Positions 47,873 through 59,742 of a stretch of DNA of 64,000 bases are shown in pieces (the stretch's first letter is position 1; the number at the start of each line of letters is the position of its first letter). Origin of the DNA: Lates calcarifer (lineage: Eukaryota > Chordata > Actinopteri > Centropomidae). The position numbers and the translations under genes were made by a program. The DNA lies in NCBI RefSeq assembly GCF_001640805.2, contig NC_066835.1:5252227-5316226 (forward strand), read 5' to 3'. The notes under the pieces were generated by a model. That model had not been told where the DNA came from and did not search any database. It saw only the letters and a program-made list of their open reading frames with translations.

Positions 47873-48637
47873 CAAGTAAACAAAGCACCACTGAGGCTCC
47901 CAGTCTGAGTGGTGACTTGTGTTTCCAGTACACATAGACCTAAAAGTATATGAGTGGAAGATCCCAGAGAGTCACTGTTTGGATAGAGCTAATACCTCTG
48001 TGTGCTTTTTATCAAGATAAGTTTTATTTGAACCACTGGATGGAATTTCACACTCATTCCACTTTGCCTAGACTTTGGAGGGAGGGAGATGTATGAAGTG
48101 CTTCATCTGTTATTGCGCAAATTGCATCAAAAAATAGTATTTAACCTTTCTGTACCTGTTGGCTAAGTATAGCAGGCTAATTGTTTTCCTATATTATGGC
48201 ATGGCAAATAGCATTTGTATTTCAGATTCAGGTATATGTAGCTATAGCTGTTGTGTTTAAGATTTTTAAAAGAATAATAACATGAAGATATTTATGTAAA
48301 CTGACTGTACTATAAGCAAAGATTGTGTGTTTTATGTATGATGATGATCAACGACAGGCACTAGGACAGCCATCTTTGGACATCCTTATGTTGAAGATGA
48401 TTGTGGTCCAGGAGTTTTCTTTTTTTTTAACCTTCAAGACATCTTTTTCTATCGTCCTTTTTCTTTTTTCATTTGTGCAATATGCTGTGTATGATCATGT
48501 TTTGTCCAATCATGCCAATATCATTTGATGTTTTAATGCTCAAAACCAGCCAATGTTTGGGTCAATCACTGCCTCTCAGACCTCTGTACAGATTGTCGTC
48601 TTTTTTTAAATTTGTTTTTCTTTTCTTCCGAGAAGGA

Positions 48638-48643
48638 AATAAA
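48638..48643 (+). terminator. sox4: Polyadenylation signal AATAAA of sox4
   Basis: Canonical AATAAA followed within 20-55 bases by GT/T-rich sequence (GTGTTTGTTTCC, then CTTGTGTATTTTT), the usual downstream element. This predicts cleavage near 48660 and a mature transcript of about 3.6 kb if initiation is near 45085. Confidence 0.65.
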
Positions 48644-49138
48644 ATCAGCTGGAACTGAAAAGTACAAAGTGTTTGTTTCCTCTCTTGTGTATTTTTCATT
48701 ATCTGGGACCTTTTTAAAAGAGCAATAGTGAGTACCATCTCGGCTGGTTACCTAACAGTTATGTGTACGCTGCAGAGATGACTGGAGCAGTCTTCACATA
48801 TTCAGGCCCCCTTTCAAAGGTGAAAGCATCCTCCACAAAAGGTGAACCTTCATTATCACATTCCATAGCTGAGCCTCATTCAGAAGCTCCAGTCTGGTGT
48901 CGGGATGTTTACGCTCTGTTTGTGCATGTGAATATGAATGCATGCGTGTTTGCTGTAGGTGAGTGTGCAGCTGCAGACTGTGAATCAATGGCCAGCCAGT
49001 GAATCGATAGGAGTGGTCTCTTTCTCCCTCTCGTACTCCGCCTGATTCTGCACGTGCAGAAAACGTGGCTGCCATGGAAACACTGTATCCAAGAGAGAGA
49101 GAGGGTGCAATCCGCTGGGGAGCAGCGTGCCACTATGC

Positions 49139-49165
49139 GTGTGTGTGTGTGTGTGTGTGTGTGTG
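49139..49165. repeat. (GT)13 microsatellite
   Basis: About 0.5 kb beyond the sox4 polyadenylation signal. Confidence 0.92.
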
Positions 49166-50040
49166 AAGGATAGGGGACACAGACTGATCCGTCAGGGTGG
49201 GGCGTGTGGGGTGGAGGGGCGTCAGACATTTCTGCAAGGCATGACTGGAATAAAGAAGGAGGAGGAGGTGTGTGTCTGGCTGTGGGTGGGAGTGTGTGTG
49301 CCAAAGGGAGGGGAGGGTGCAGAGGGAGGTGTTTGTCTGTCCTGGTGGATCGAGCAGGAGACTGCTCCCAAATCCAATTAATTCCTTCTGGATGCATTCA
49401 TTTGTCTCGTACATCTGACGAGAAAGAGAGAGAGAGAACGACAGAAAGAGAGAGACCCCTAAGGTACAGTATTTAGTGTGTATCAATTTACGCCCTATTC
49501 CACAAGAGACATTGGTAATTATTTCCATTTCTCTCTCTCTCTGTCAGGAGAGCAGGGTCGTCTCCAGCGTTCCTCTGACATCTCAGGCTGGGTAATGAGA
49601 AAGATAAGGCATGGTCATTACACACACCATCCCAACGACAAGACGCCAGCACCCAGATGTCTGCAATAAGCCTGACATCACACAGGAAATAGTGTGTGAG
49701 GTGTGCGTTTGAGGTGTCCCTGTTATATATATATATATATATAAAAAAAAGGTCCCCTAAGTCTCATGGATATTGGGTGGATAAAAAGATGTGGGTGCCC
49801 TTCTCATCCACACACACACATGTTCACACACTGACCCACTTAAAGACATATGTATGAGTGTAAACACAGATGCATTCATAAGAGGTGTACTGTACACTCC
49901 ACCTTCTGGGCTGATCGCAACACCTTAGCATTCCCTGTGTTAACCTGTATCAGTCTGAGAAGATCAAGTCAACATTAAAATACAAGTATAGCCATATGAG
50001 TTCACAGCAATTCAGAACAGGTATTTGATTTTGGCTTCTT

Positions 50041-50044
<4 letters not shown>

Positions 50045-50096
<52 letters not shown>
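50045..50096. repeat. (AT)20(GT)6 compound microsatellite
   Basis: Forty bases of pure AT followed by twelve of GT; the AT part is self-complementary and can extrude as a cruciform. A shorter (TA)n lies at 49724-49743. Confidence 0.95.
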
Positions 50097-50139
50097 ATAA
50101 TAGTGTAAATAGTTACACTTCTGGTGTGCTTTGTTCCAC

Positions 50140-50795
50140 CAGCGATTAAAGTAACTAAGTACATTTACTCAAGTTCTGCATTTATGTACAATTTCGACTT
50201 GTACATCCACCTTACTTGAGTATTTGTAGTGTTTCATGCTGCTTCACTACATTTCAGACAGAAATGTTTCACTTTTCACCAGACTCCATTTATCTGACAG
50301 CTAGTTACATTTCAGATTAAGATTTGACATCATGATAAATAAAATAAAATACAACAACAGTGTTTGTTCCAGGTGGATCTGTCACACGTCAGGTGTCTAT
50401 GAGCTGTTAGCAGTTCCACCAAAGAGCAGGCTCCTCTCTAAACTTCTCAAAGGCTCAAAGAGGAAATATGGTTCAATATTTCTCCAAAAATCAAATATGA
50501 GAAAAAAAAAAGTTCAGAAAAGAAATACATATTGTTTTTTCTTCTTTCTGCCCCATTAATGATCTCATGATCCTGCGACCCTTTAGAGGGGGCTCAACCC
50601 CTGTAGGATGATTGTTTATAAAGTCATTAAAACTATCTCCACTTCATTTACATCTGCAACAGTCCAGTAATGTAAAAACATCTCACTCACAGGAGCCATT
50701 TTCTCTCTCTCTAGGATTTTATATGAAAGACTTGGTGTATTGGTGCTTTTTACTTAAGTAAAGGATCTGAATACTTCTGCTACTACTGTGGTCCA
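50140..50795. mobile_element. ACTTAAGTA-family teleost element with a nested hAT-like piece
   Basis: The left side has AGTAACTAAGTACATTTACT, CAAGT and CATTTATCTGACAGC; the right side has TTTACTTAAGTAAAGGATCT then GAATACTTCTGC. The two ends are imperfect inverted copies (CCAC, AAAGTAACT and CTCAAGT against CCAC, GAAGTATTC and CTTAAGT). This is a familiar percomorph dispersed element. The middle (about 50400-50640) is different in character and includes CTGCGACCCTTTAGAGGG and GGCTCAACCCC, matching the ends of a hAT-like family. I read this as one element inserted in another. Confidence 0.6.
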
Positions 50796-51224
50796 CAGTT
50801 ATGACTTAGTGCTCAATGACACTATGTAGTGACATTTAAAATGTCCATAGCTTTTTATTATGTTTACTTTTTCTTATTTAATTTCATGTCGTTATGTGTT
50901 TCAGTGTTAAGTGTTTTTATAAGCTATGGTTAACTAATGCTATAGATAAAATAGGATGAATAGTTATTATGGTATGTATTTCCACCACGTCAGAGTAGAA
51001 GTAGGTTTAATTTATTGTAAGTAGCACATCAAATTCCCCAGGAATATAACATGTAAGATAAACATGCCCATAAAGTGAGAAAAGATCACTGCTCACTGCT
51101 GGGCTGATCCACTGAAAGCCCCCTATGGGAATATTATAGGAATAATGTAGAATGTTATATTGAAAGCACAAGAGATTTAAAAAAAATATATACCATTAAG
51201 TCAACGTAAACGCACTTTTGAACA

Positions 51225-51660
51225 TCACAGGCGCACTCACAATCCCTACAGGAGCTCTATACGAGCATTAGAGAGATTTTTCGCACGCTGCCGGTGAAGT
51301 TGAAGGCGGGACACAAAGTCATAAGGCATGCAGAGACAAAGAAATATACAAACACCGCTGTCATGGCATGCAGCCCAACTTTGTTTCATTGATTTCTGCC
51401 AGTTGCGCTCCTGTCGTCTGTGCAGCTTCGGAGGGTCGAATAAAACATGAAAGAGAGTTGGAAAAATATTTTATACGACAGAAAGTGTGGAGATTAAAAA
51501 AAAGTTTGAGAAGTGAGACTAAACTTTTATCCCGAGTTATGTGTCAGCGTTGTGAGTGGAGACAAAGGAAAGGGGAGTTGAACCCGGGATGTTCACGCGT
51601 AAAAGTTCGGAAAAATGGGACCAGCAGGATTTGGAGGAGGGCAGGTAGGCTGCAACCACT
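51225..51660 (+). promoter_or_regulatory. CpG-containing segment with an isolated 100-codon frame
   Basis: This stretch, 2.6 kb beyond the sox4 polyadenylation signal, is unlike its AT-rich neighbours: it contains ATACGAGC, TTTTCGCACGCTGCCGG, GTCGTCTGTGC, TTCGGAGGGTCGAA and TTCACGCG. A frame at 51368-51670 (100 codons, starting MQPNFVSLISASC) is Arg/Lys-rich with no domain I recognise. GGCAGGTAGG near 51640 is a weak donor. It may be a first exon or promoter of a non-coding RNA, or a regulatory CpG segment; the frame is probably chance. Confidence 0.3.
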
Positions 51661-52249
51661 TCTTTATTAACAATAACGCGCTGTGATGTTTTTCTTTTAA
51701 AGCACTGCGTCCATATGGTCTTTATTTTTCGTGTCACAACAGCTTCTCTTTATAGAGATTGCTCTGTCATCTCAGATAAGCTTCGAAGTTGGTAAAAAAG
51801 AAACATTTTCTCTCAGAGGAGGAATTGCATGTTTTTACTGCTGTATAAAAACCGCTGTAAAGGTGGTTAGTAGGAGATCCGAGGATGTCTGATACTGATT
51901 CTGGACTATAAACGCAACTTCTGCCAGACACGCCTCAGCAACTGCAGCCTGTAATAGAAGACTGCAAATACACAACTCCAGCTTTAGTCTACTAAATAAT
52001 TCTGACAATTAAACGCAGTTTGTTTCGAGTCTCTGTTAACTGCCTTGTTTCAGCACAGCAAGGGCTGGACAGCGGCTGCCTGGAGTGGTGTGTGGGGCGT
52101 GTGTGCGTGTGTCTTTTAACAGAGCAATAATGAGTGTTTATTTACCTAACCTCAGTATCTGATCGTTGGGGACTTGAGTGGCCAGATGTATATTACAGTT
52201 CAATCCAATAGAGGGGACAGTCAGATGGTTAAATTATGTCTGGCAGTTT

Positions 52250-52265
52250 GGGGGGGGGGGGGGGG
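52250..52265. repeat. G homopolymer tract
   Basis: About sixteen consecutive G on the + strand after CAGTTT; capable of intermolecular G-quadruplex pairing and prone to sequencing error. Confidence 0.9.
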
Positions 52266-53929
52266 TTGAACATGTTTGCCCCAGGGCCTCTGGCAGGATA
52301 AACAGGGTAGTGCCCCCATTAAAATTCCATCAACAGATAAACTGTGGACTGACACAAATTGACAAATCATAGCAGGACAACAGTTGTAAGCATATATGAC
52401 CATGGTTCTTTAATGGTGCTTTTCATAACAAATAATGGAAAAATCTGTCATTTGCAGCTCATACACAAATCATCACATGTCACACATCACCATGTCTGTC
52501 AATGACAGAGTTAGTGAAAATAAATTCTGGTGGTTTTTCTGTTAGGAAGAACAAGTTTAGGGACTGTACAAAAATTGTTGTTGTTATATACTATCCTAAA
52601 TCTCCAAATTTAGGGCAATCATAATAAAGAGTTTATATTTTAGGTATTTTTTTTAATCACAGAGATGCTGAGCATGGGATTTTAGACAGTTTTTAAAAAA
52701 ATGCTTTTTGAATACATCACCATGGGTTGCAGGTGCTGTTACATTCAAGCCCTTGCTAAATTAGTTCACACAGTGCTGATTAAACTTATCAGTGCCAGGT
52801 AGGGGTCTCTGTATTTTGCTGTATAACAGAGTTTCAAACCTGGTGTCTGTGGCGACATTCATATGCTGGTTCACCTATAGCAATTTCCTTTAATTGTTGC
52901 ATTGCAGTGCTCCATTACAGTACATATATGCCCTACTTTCCTCACTCCACCTTTCCCTGAAATAATTTTTGTACAGTCCCTTATTGCATCAGGGTCTGAA
53001 TCACTTTGCAGAGTACATAAAGTCCATAACAGTTTTATCTAGGTGGCATGGGTGCAAGAAGAAGAGAACTCATGAGTGTAGACAGTGGCAAATAGCAGCA
53101 GGTCTTCACAATAAGTGCTTGCCAACGCTGTAGGACACAAGAGACAGTATCACTCCACCTACATCTAGACTCAGGCCTCCATGTGCATTCAGACATTGTG
53201 GCACACTGTGTACAGCACATAGAGAACTCATTGTTAAGCACTGTGCTGAAACAGTTTAGCATGACAGAGGAATTCTGAGTCATAGTGGTAGGTGTTGTAC
53301 TGTAGTATGCTTGAAAAGATAGGGACACGTTCTGAGAACACTGAGGCTTGGAACATAATTTCTGAGGGCTTACGTGGCAGAGTGTAGAGTCTGGTTTGTG
53401 CAGAATAGAATGCTGTACAAACAATGTTGTATAAGGTAATGTTGACACTGCAGCTAAAAGAGGTCAAATGGTGTTCTGTATGTATTATGTACGATCATAT
53501 CTACTAAGACATGACACAGACATGGTACTTTTCAGCTGTGATCTGGATCGTATGGGCCTGAGATTCAAAACTGCATCCCGAGACAGGCGACCTACATGCA
53601 GCTTGAATATAAATGCTCAAATTGGAATGTGTCATTGTTACTGTGACACAACCTAAATTACATCATCTCCTTGGACAGTTGTCATAATTTCAGCACTCAG
53701 CTTGACTGAGCCTGTGCCAACATGGAGGACAACAAAGGGAATAATGAAATAAAAAGGAAACAGCTGTGCCTTATTAAGTAGAATCAGTTCAAAAATTCAT
53801 TCAAACAATATAATCAAATAGACACATAAGTCAGGGGAAAACTCAGATTGGTTATAAAGAGGAAAGGCCATTGAGGAATCATGTCCTTGTCACATTAACA
53901 GTGAGCTCCTGAGCCTGCTCAAGCTCTTC

Positions 53930-55015
53930 AGAATCAGAACCAGAATCAGATTTAATTGCCAAGTAAGTTTGCACATAAAAGGAATTTGTCTTGGTATATC
54001 TGTGCCAAAGAACAGTGATATGCTCTTTCCTGCTCACCTCAGGGTCCTGGAGGTGTACAGGTCCTGGATAGAAGGCAGGTTACAGCCGATCACCTTCTCA
54101 GCAGACCAGATGACATGCTTTAGTCTGCCTCTGTCCTTGGCAGTAGCAGCAGTGTACCAGATTGTGATGGAGGAGGTGAGGATGGACTCAATGATGGAGG
54201 TGTAGAAGTGCACCATCATTGTCCTTGGCAGGTTGAACTTCTTTAACTGCCACAGTAAGTACATCCTCTGCTGGGCTCCTTGAGCTGATGTTTAGCCCCC
54301 GCTTGAGGACCTGGGTGATGATGGTCCCCAGGAAACACAAGGACTCCACAGTTCTGACTAGGGAGTCATAGGGAGTCATGATCGAGGAGGGTGAAGCTGT
54401 GTTCTTCCTGAAGTCTACAACGGCATTAAGCTCCAGGTTGTTTTCATTGCACCACATGACCAGCTGATCAATCTCCCTCCTGTAGGCAGACGCATCCCCA
54501 CCAGAGATAAGCCCAATGCGAGTGGTGTCATCTGCAAACTTCAGGAGTTTGACAGACTGGTGATTGGAGGTGCAGCTGTTGGTGTACAGGGAGAAGAGTA
54601 GAGGGGAGAAAACACAGTCTTGAGGGGAGCCGGTGCTGATGGTCCGAGAGTCAGAGATGTGTTTTCCCAGCTTCAGGAAGTCTGTGATCCACCTGCAGAT
54701 GGAGTCAGGCATGCTCAGCTGGGAGAGTTTGTCCTGTAGCCATGCTGGCAATCATGGTGTTGAAGGCGGAGCTGAAGAACACAAACAGGATCCTGGCGTA
54801 GGTTCCTGGGGAGTCCAGGTGCTGCAGGATGAAGTGGAGGGCCATAATGACTGCATTGTCTACAGACCTTGGCTCTGTAGGAAAACTGCAGGGGGTATAA
54901 GAGTGGGTCGGTGATGGAATTTGAGGTGGGACAGCACAAGGCGCTCAAATGACTTCATTACCACAGGGGTCAGGGCGACGGGTCTGTAGTCATTAAGTTC
55001 TTCACCTGCATGACT
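53930..55015 (-). mobile_element. 5'-truncated, frameshifted non-LTR retrotransposon (LINE) reverse transcriptase relic
   Basis: Minus-strand remnant of a LINE reverse transcriptase in several broken frames. Order on the minus strand: a fragment with [20 protein letters not shown] near 54990-54910 (early palm/fingers), a fragment with [11 protein letters not shown] near 54900-54860, then a longest open piece at 54751-54188 with SPQDCVFSPLLFSLYTN, the catalytic FADD at 54538-54527 and the thumb-like RREIDQLVMWC, and a last piece near 54264-54034 with FYTSIIESILTSSITIWY. The frame changes between pieces show it is dead. The 3' end carries GAATCAGA/GATTCTG-type short repeats at 53931-53950, as in CR1/L2-group tails rather than a plain poly(A). 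No endonuclease domain remains. Clade is probably Jockey/CR1/L2/Rex-like; not resolved. Confidence 0.85.
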
Positions 55016-55069
55016 TGCATGTGGCTGTCTACACCTACCCCAGATAATACACCATCCCTGTTTACAGCT

Positions 55070-55410
55070 TATCCATGCTAGCAGCATGGCTCTGGGTGTC
55101 GCAATGTTGGCTGTCCTGAAGTTCGGTCAACCACTTTGATCCAAGACGGAATATTTCGATGGATTCTCAAGAAATGTAATAAATGGTACCTATGGTATCT
55201 ATGGTGCCCAGAGTATGAATCCTAAGAAATGTGACTGTACATGCAGTGCCACCAGCAGGTCAAAGTTATTACTCAGCCTAAAATATTGTGAAGACATTCA
55301 TGCTTCCCAGAAGATGAACCCTTGACTTTTTTGTCTAGCATCGTCAGAAGGTTGACATTTGTGATTTTGAGTGAAATGTCAAAAAATATACATTTGTCCA
55401 ATACTTGATT
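55070..55410 (-). repeat. Teleost tandem-monomer dispersed repeat (ends near CCATGCTGCTAGC)
   Basis: Read on the minus strand, this has two diverged monomers with the phrases GTCAACCTTCTG and TTGACCTGCTGGTGGCACT, followed by TGGATCAAAGTGGTTGACC and CCAGAGCCATGCTGCTAGC. I recognise this layout from a very common percomorph repeat in which about 120-bp monomers recur in variable number. It directly abuts the 5' end of the LINE relic. It is non-coding here. Confidence 0.65.
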
Positions 55411-57479
55411 TATGAGATTTAAGAAGATTTAAGTACTGAGCTCCTAGCACTCGTGTCTAAATACAGTCTCAAAGAGTGGTTGAAGATTCTTAAACACATA
55501 TTCAATGATTCATTTAGTGGAAAAAAAATTAAGAAACTCAATTTATTTCAATTAATTACCAAATTACCAAATGTAGTTTTCACAGGACATCGTGCATATT
55601 AGCAGAGATGGGGGCAATGGTATGGGGAAATTAGGCATACTTAAAGTTAGGAGACATAACAGGAAAATTTCAACAATAAAATGGGCTTGAAACAAATAGG
55701 AGAAGAGGAACTACAAAGATGTAGGTGATATATTTTACATTGATTTTCTGCAGAGGTGTTTTTTTGTTTATTCTGGTGTTAAGAGAGGCTATGAGTTACT
55801 CCATGGAAGAGATAAATTCAGGTATAGGCAGCAATTAAGCAGAAGGCAGGAGGGTGTGAAAACAGACTTCTAATAAATAGGATATGCTAAACAGCTCCAG
55901 CGGTAGGATTACAGCTCCATAGGGGCCTGAGGTGGTTGGAAGGCTGTCAGTACCAGACGGAGGCAGACAGACTAACACCTGAACAAACTGTTCAGGTGTT
56001 GTGGTTTGTTTTGCTCTCAGTGGCATCAGCGCTGTCTTTCAGATTAAAGTTTTTCATGAAACACAGCAATAGGAGGCTTGATGACAATCTCTCTTGTCCT
56101 TTCCCTCAGCTGGCTGCCCACTGAGCATCAATACAGCGAGGCTTAGAGCAGTAGAGGACAGGAACAGAGGATGTGAAGAGACTTTTGATTACTAAGCCCA
56201 AGAACTGGTTGTGAGGCTCTGAGCTACCTGTGGGGTCCTCAGGAAGAAAATCCTCTAGTGGGCTTTAGCAGATGTCCTTATGCTATTTCAGGGATGATAG
56301 TGGACTATCAAATATGACAGCCTTGACTGAGTTCACTACTGAGCCCTTCATCTGCAAGGGATGATGAGCAGGCAGTTTCTTTCAGAAGTCATTCCTCCAT
56401 ATTTCTTGCAGGTTTCAATGGTCAACTCTAAGTTATTATTCGTTCTCTACAGCGAGAGACTGTCCATGTTCTTTTTCTTAATGTACCTCAAATGCAACAG
56501 CATTTGCAAAACATAGATCATGTTCCTTTCTTTCAATACGATAATCAGGTGATACCATTACTTGTATACTTACCCTACAAAGTGTGGTATGTGTGTTTTC
56601 CATGATACTCTGCCTATGCCTTCTAATGCCTTTGGACCACTACTTCAGGTAAGGTTTTGCACGGACCAATAATTGTTGAGTGTTTGTGCCATCCACAAAA
56701 TTACGCAGCCTTGGCTGGAGCAATGCATGAGGCACAGTCTGATGCTCAGGCAGCAGAGGAGGGGAAAGAGCAAAACATTTCTGTGATGCGATATAAGAGC
56801 AAAAGCAAGAGAGAAGGGAGTAGGAACTATACTGCCCACTTACAGATGGACCGGACTAGATCAGGTACAGTACAGACTGGTTGTTATGATTTATGATCTA
56901 ATTATAATATTGAAATTATTAATAGGAATGGAAAATAATATTTTTGGACATTAGGCAGCAGTGCTATATGGATACTATTTCTTTATGACCTTGTGAATTT
57001 AAATTCAGGCCAGTGAGTACATTGTTTAACTCTCCCTGGCTAAAAAAACAGTACTGAGGGGCTGGGCGGTTTGTGAAGTTTTCATCCGTGCTTGAGCCAA
57101 GGGTGGAAAGCTGCAAAAGGTCACTTTTGTTAAAATATTTGCAGGGTCAGGGAGCACATAGATATATTTTTTTATACACGGCATCTGAGCTGCAGTGACT
57201 TTTGACAGGAATGAGCTGTTTTGATTCTCTGCTGCTGCCTTAATAGCAGTTTAAAGTTCAAATATGGACTTTTGAAGCCCATTCCCAAATGAGGCCCCTG
57301 TGGCTATGGCCATGCCTCTGAATGAATACTGAAATGAGTCCACTCAATGGCGAAAAAAAAAGTAATGCTACTCATTATGGTGACTCACAGGCAGTCGGGC
57401 TAATCTGTTTTCTTTTTCTTTTTTTTTGCATGATTTTGTTTCTTCCAAATTGCCTTATTAAGGATGCTTTTGTGTATCC
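55411..57479. other. Intergenic
   Basis: AT-rich unique-looking sequence with the 55974-56000 hairpin. A 79-codon frame at 56657-56896 has no recognised domain. Confidence 0.5.
55974..56000. repeat. Perfect 12-bp hairpin, 3-base loop
   Basis: AACACCTGAACA (55974-55985) and TGTTCAGGTGTT (55989-56000) are exact reverse complements around AAC. CACCTG and CAGGTG are E-box (Snail/ZEB-class) words, so the palindrome also offers paired E-boxes. Confidence 0.6.
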
Positions 57480-57930
57480 CGCAGTGACCCCTGCACATTA
57501 ACGGCAGTGAGTGACCTGTGTAGAGTTTGTTAGCCTCCAAACTCCTCAAACATCATTAAAGTGTTGTCAAGACTGGGAAAACATGAAAAATATGTGTTAA
57601 GAAATACCTTCCAGGTTGATGATGGATTTAATTTTACAGTGCAAAGCCTCATATAAATATGTAACTTTTTTTTTAGCTGCCTCTGTGTCTCTAATCCAAG
57701 AGGTAGGGATGGTTTGTCAAATCATTTTTAAATAAATGCATTTATTTAGAACTGGCAAGTGAATTAGCAGATGTGTACAGGAGAGAGAAATTGTGTTATA
57801 ATCTTTCCATTTTCTCATTTGTCGTACCCATGCCTGTCAGCAGCAGTTAGGTGCAGAGTAATGATTTCTAATTGTATGCTTCTCACTGCTGCCAATTTCA
57901 GACCGTGGTAAACCAATGGTTTGCTCTGTC
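57480..57930. promoter_or_regulatory. Candidate conserved non-coding block downstream of sox4
   Basis: Low-repeat sequence with AACATCATTAAAGTG, GATGATGGATTTAATTTTAC, AAATAAATGCATTTATTTAG (a 16-base AT-rich palindrome centred on ATGCAT), GAATTAGCAGATG and AGTAATGATTTCTAATTG then TATGC. A candidate downstream enhancer by character. Confidence 0.33.
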
Positions 57931-58741
57931 AAGAAATGTGAGTGATCGCTACCTTTGGCTCATCCTCGCTTCTCCTGAGGTGAAAAAAAGTCAAATCTGC
58001 TTTTGGGTTGAACAAAGCAATAAATTTTTAGCAAGAAAGCGAGGGTAGAGGCGCTCTTTTGTGGGCCCATATGTGCGCATATTGTGTGCTTGTGCATTTA
58101 AGTGTGTGTGTGTGTGCGCGTGTGTGAATGCGTGTGCATTACTGCACGTCTGGAGGAACTGCGAGATATGTTGTTGTGACATGCCTTGTCTTCCGTTCTG
58201 TAGAAAAACAAAGACAGTCACTGCTGGATCCAGACAGCATAACTAATTAGTCACAAACACACATGTGAACACGCACACACACATTCACAGACACACATAT
58301 ACACAGCATGGATACATGCGGGAGCCAGCGAGTAGGATATGATGTCACCTCCATAACCATAATTACCCGTCATAAATCATGTGGTGTGACACCCTGTCAC
58401 AGAGTGAATGGGTGTCCTATGTGCCAGCCAGGGATGGCTGCACTTTACTGCAGGGTGCCACAATGCCACTGTACTACGGACTTGTTCCGACTCAAATGCA
58501 CGTTTTGACGTTCATTTTTCTTAACTCATCATAGCCTCCTGAATGATGCAAAGTGTTCTTTTATGGTTCCTTTGCTATCGTTTAGTAACAGTCAGTGTGG
58601 AGCTGACAACGCTACATACAGCAGTGGGGATTTTCTTCTGGTGGCTGTTTGTCTCTGTGAATTGCACAACATTGAATAAAGTTAAACCCAAGTGGTTTGT
58701 CTGGATTGGAAACAGACAGATTTTTAGTTTTAATTAAATGT

Positions 58742-58770
58742 GGGAATTATTATGCTAATTATTATGCTAA
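58742..58770. repeat. Two tandem 13-base units (ATTATTATGCTAA)
   Basis: AATTATTATGCTA is followed at once by ATTATTATGCTAA, giving two TGCTAA-containing units. Short local duplication; may place two homeodomain/POU-like words in phase. Confidence 0.5.
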
Positions 58771-59715
58771 CGAGACTTAAAGTGAATGCAAAGAAGACTA
58801 CCTTTATTTGTTGATATCCAAAAACTACATCCTTTTAAAGCAGCATCACTATGGTAACAACAATATACTGATTTTTTAAAATTCACTAATTACATTCCAG
58901 TTACTAATCCTGTTTGATGAGCAGTGTAATATCACTTTCTTCTCTATAGAGGCCAAGGCAGCTGCAGGTAACGTTAACTTTTGTGCAGAGAGCCTCTACC
59001 AAAAGAGGAGAAATTTGCCTCTTGGTGATTTAAAAGTTGTCTTAATTACATGTTGTGTCTTCTTAGCCATGATCTAGCTGCCAGCTGCACTGCGTATGTT
59101 TAGGTGGTAATTCTGTGGTTGGAAACAAGATTTCATTCACCAGTGCTAAGCTAACATTAGCTTTTGATGGTCAGTAAACACCTGCTAAATTCACACTTGT
59201 TGCTTGTTAAACAGTGCTTAATTTTCTACCTTTAACACGTAACGTGTGAGTGTGAAGGCTGTGTTGTTTCAATGCACCTTTTTGTAATTTATTTTTCAAT
59301 GATTGATACCGTAATGAGAGATTATATTTTTCAGAAAATTTGCCAAACACTGAGTAGCAATAATACATATTCATGCACACTTGAGGGGAATCCAATCAAA
59401 ATGTCACATGAATTAATTAAATGTAAAGTCTTTCCAAAGACAACCAATGAAGTATTGAATAATTATACTATATCAAGTATCAAATTAAACACATTTCATC
59501 ATGTACACGGTGAATGAAAATGAGTAGCTGATATTTGAATTTTAATAAAAGGGCAATATCAGCTCACTGTATCAGTGTACTCAAGAGTATATGGCCACAT
59601 AGCATGTGTGTACTTGTCCTTTGTGCGTTTGTAGCAAAGTGTCCTTGCTGTATGGAACAACAACATGGGGAGTTTTCATTCCCTGTGGATCAGCACACAT
59701 GTACCACACACACCC

Positions 59716-59742
59716 ACTCACTCACACACACACACACACACA
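59716..59742. repeat. (CA)n microsatellite
   Basis: CA run in CACCCACTCACTCACACAC context. Confidence 0.85.

Larger units (their letters stand above)
46671..48660 (+). other. sox4: Predicted sox4 3'UTR
   Basis: About 2 kb from the stop codon to the expected cleavage site. The second half is AT-rich and low in simple repeats, as expected of a conserved SoxC 3'UTR. An AU-rich TATTTAT lies at 47499-47505. No other canonical AATAAA was seen before the one at 48638, suggesting a single main 3' end. Seed-type microRNA matches are listed separately. Confidence 0.6.
48661..50139. other. sox4 downstream flank
   Basis: GT and AT microsatellites and GAGAGA/CTCTCT runs (about 49095-49107, 49422-49455, 49530-49545). 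No gene; several overlapping frames on both strands are Cys/Val/Pro/His-rich repeat products. Confidence 0.6.
50796..53929. other. Intergenic around the 51.2-51.65 kb CpG segment
   Basis: AT-rich apart from the CpG-containing segment and the G tract. No recognised exon. Confidence 0.5.

Noticed and set aside
54034..55087. Reading the RT frames as a host gene
   Set aside because: RT motifs, several frameshifts and a repetitive 3' tail show a dead LINE.
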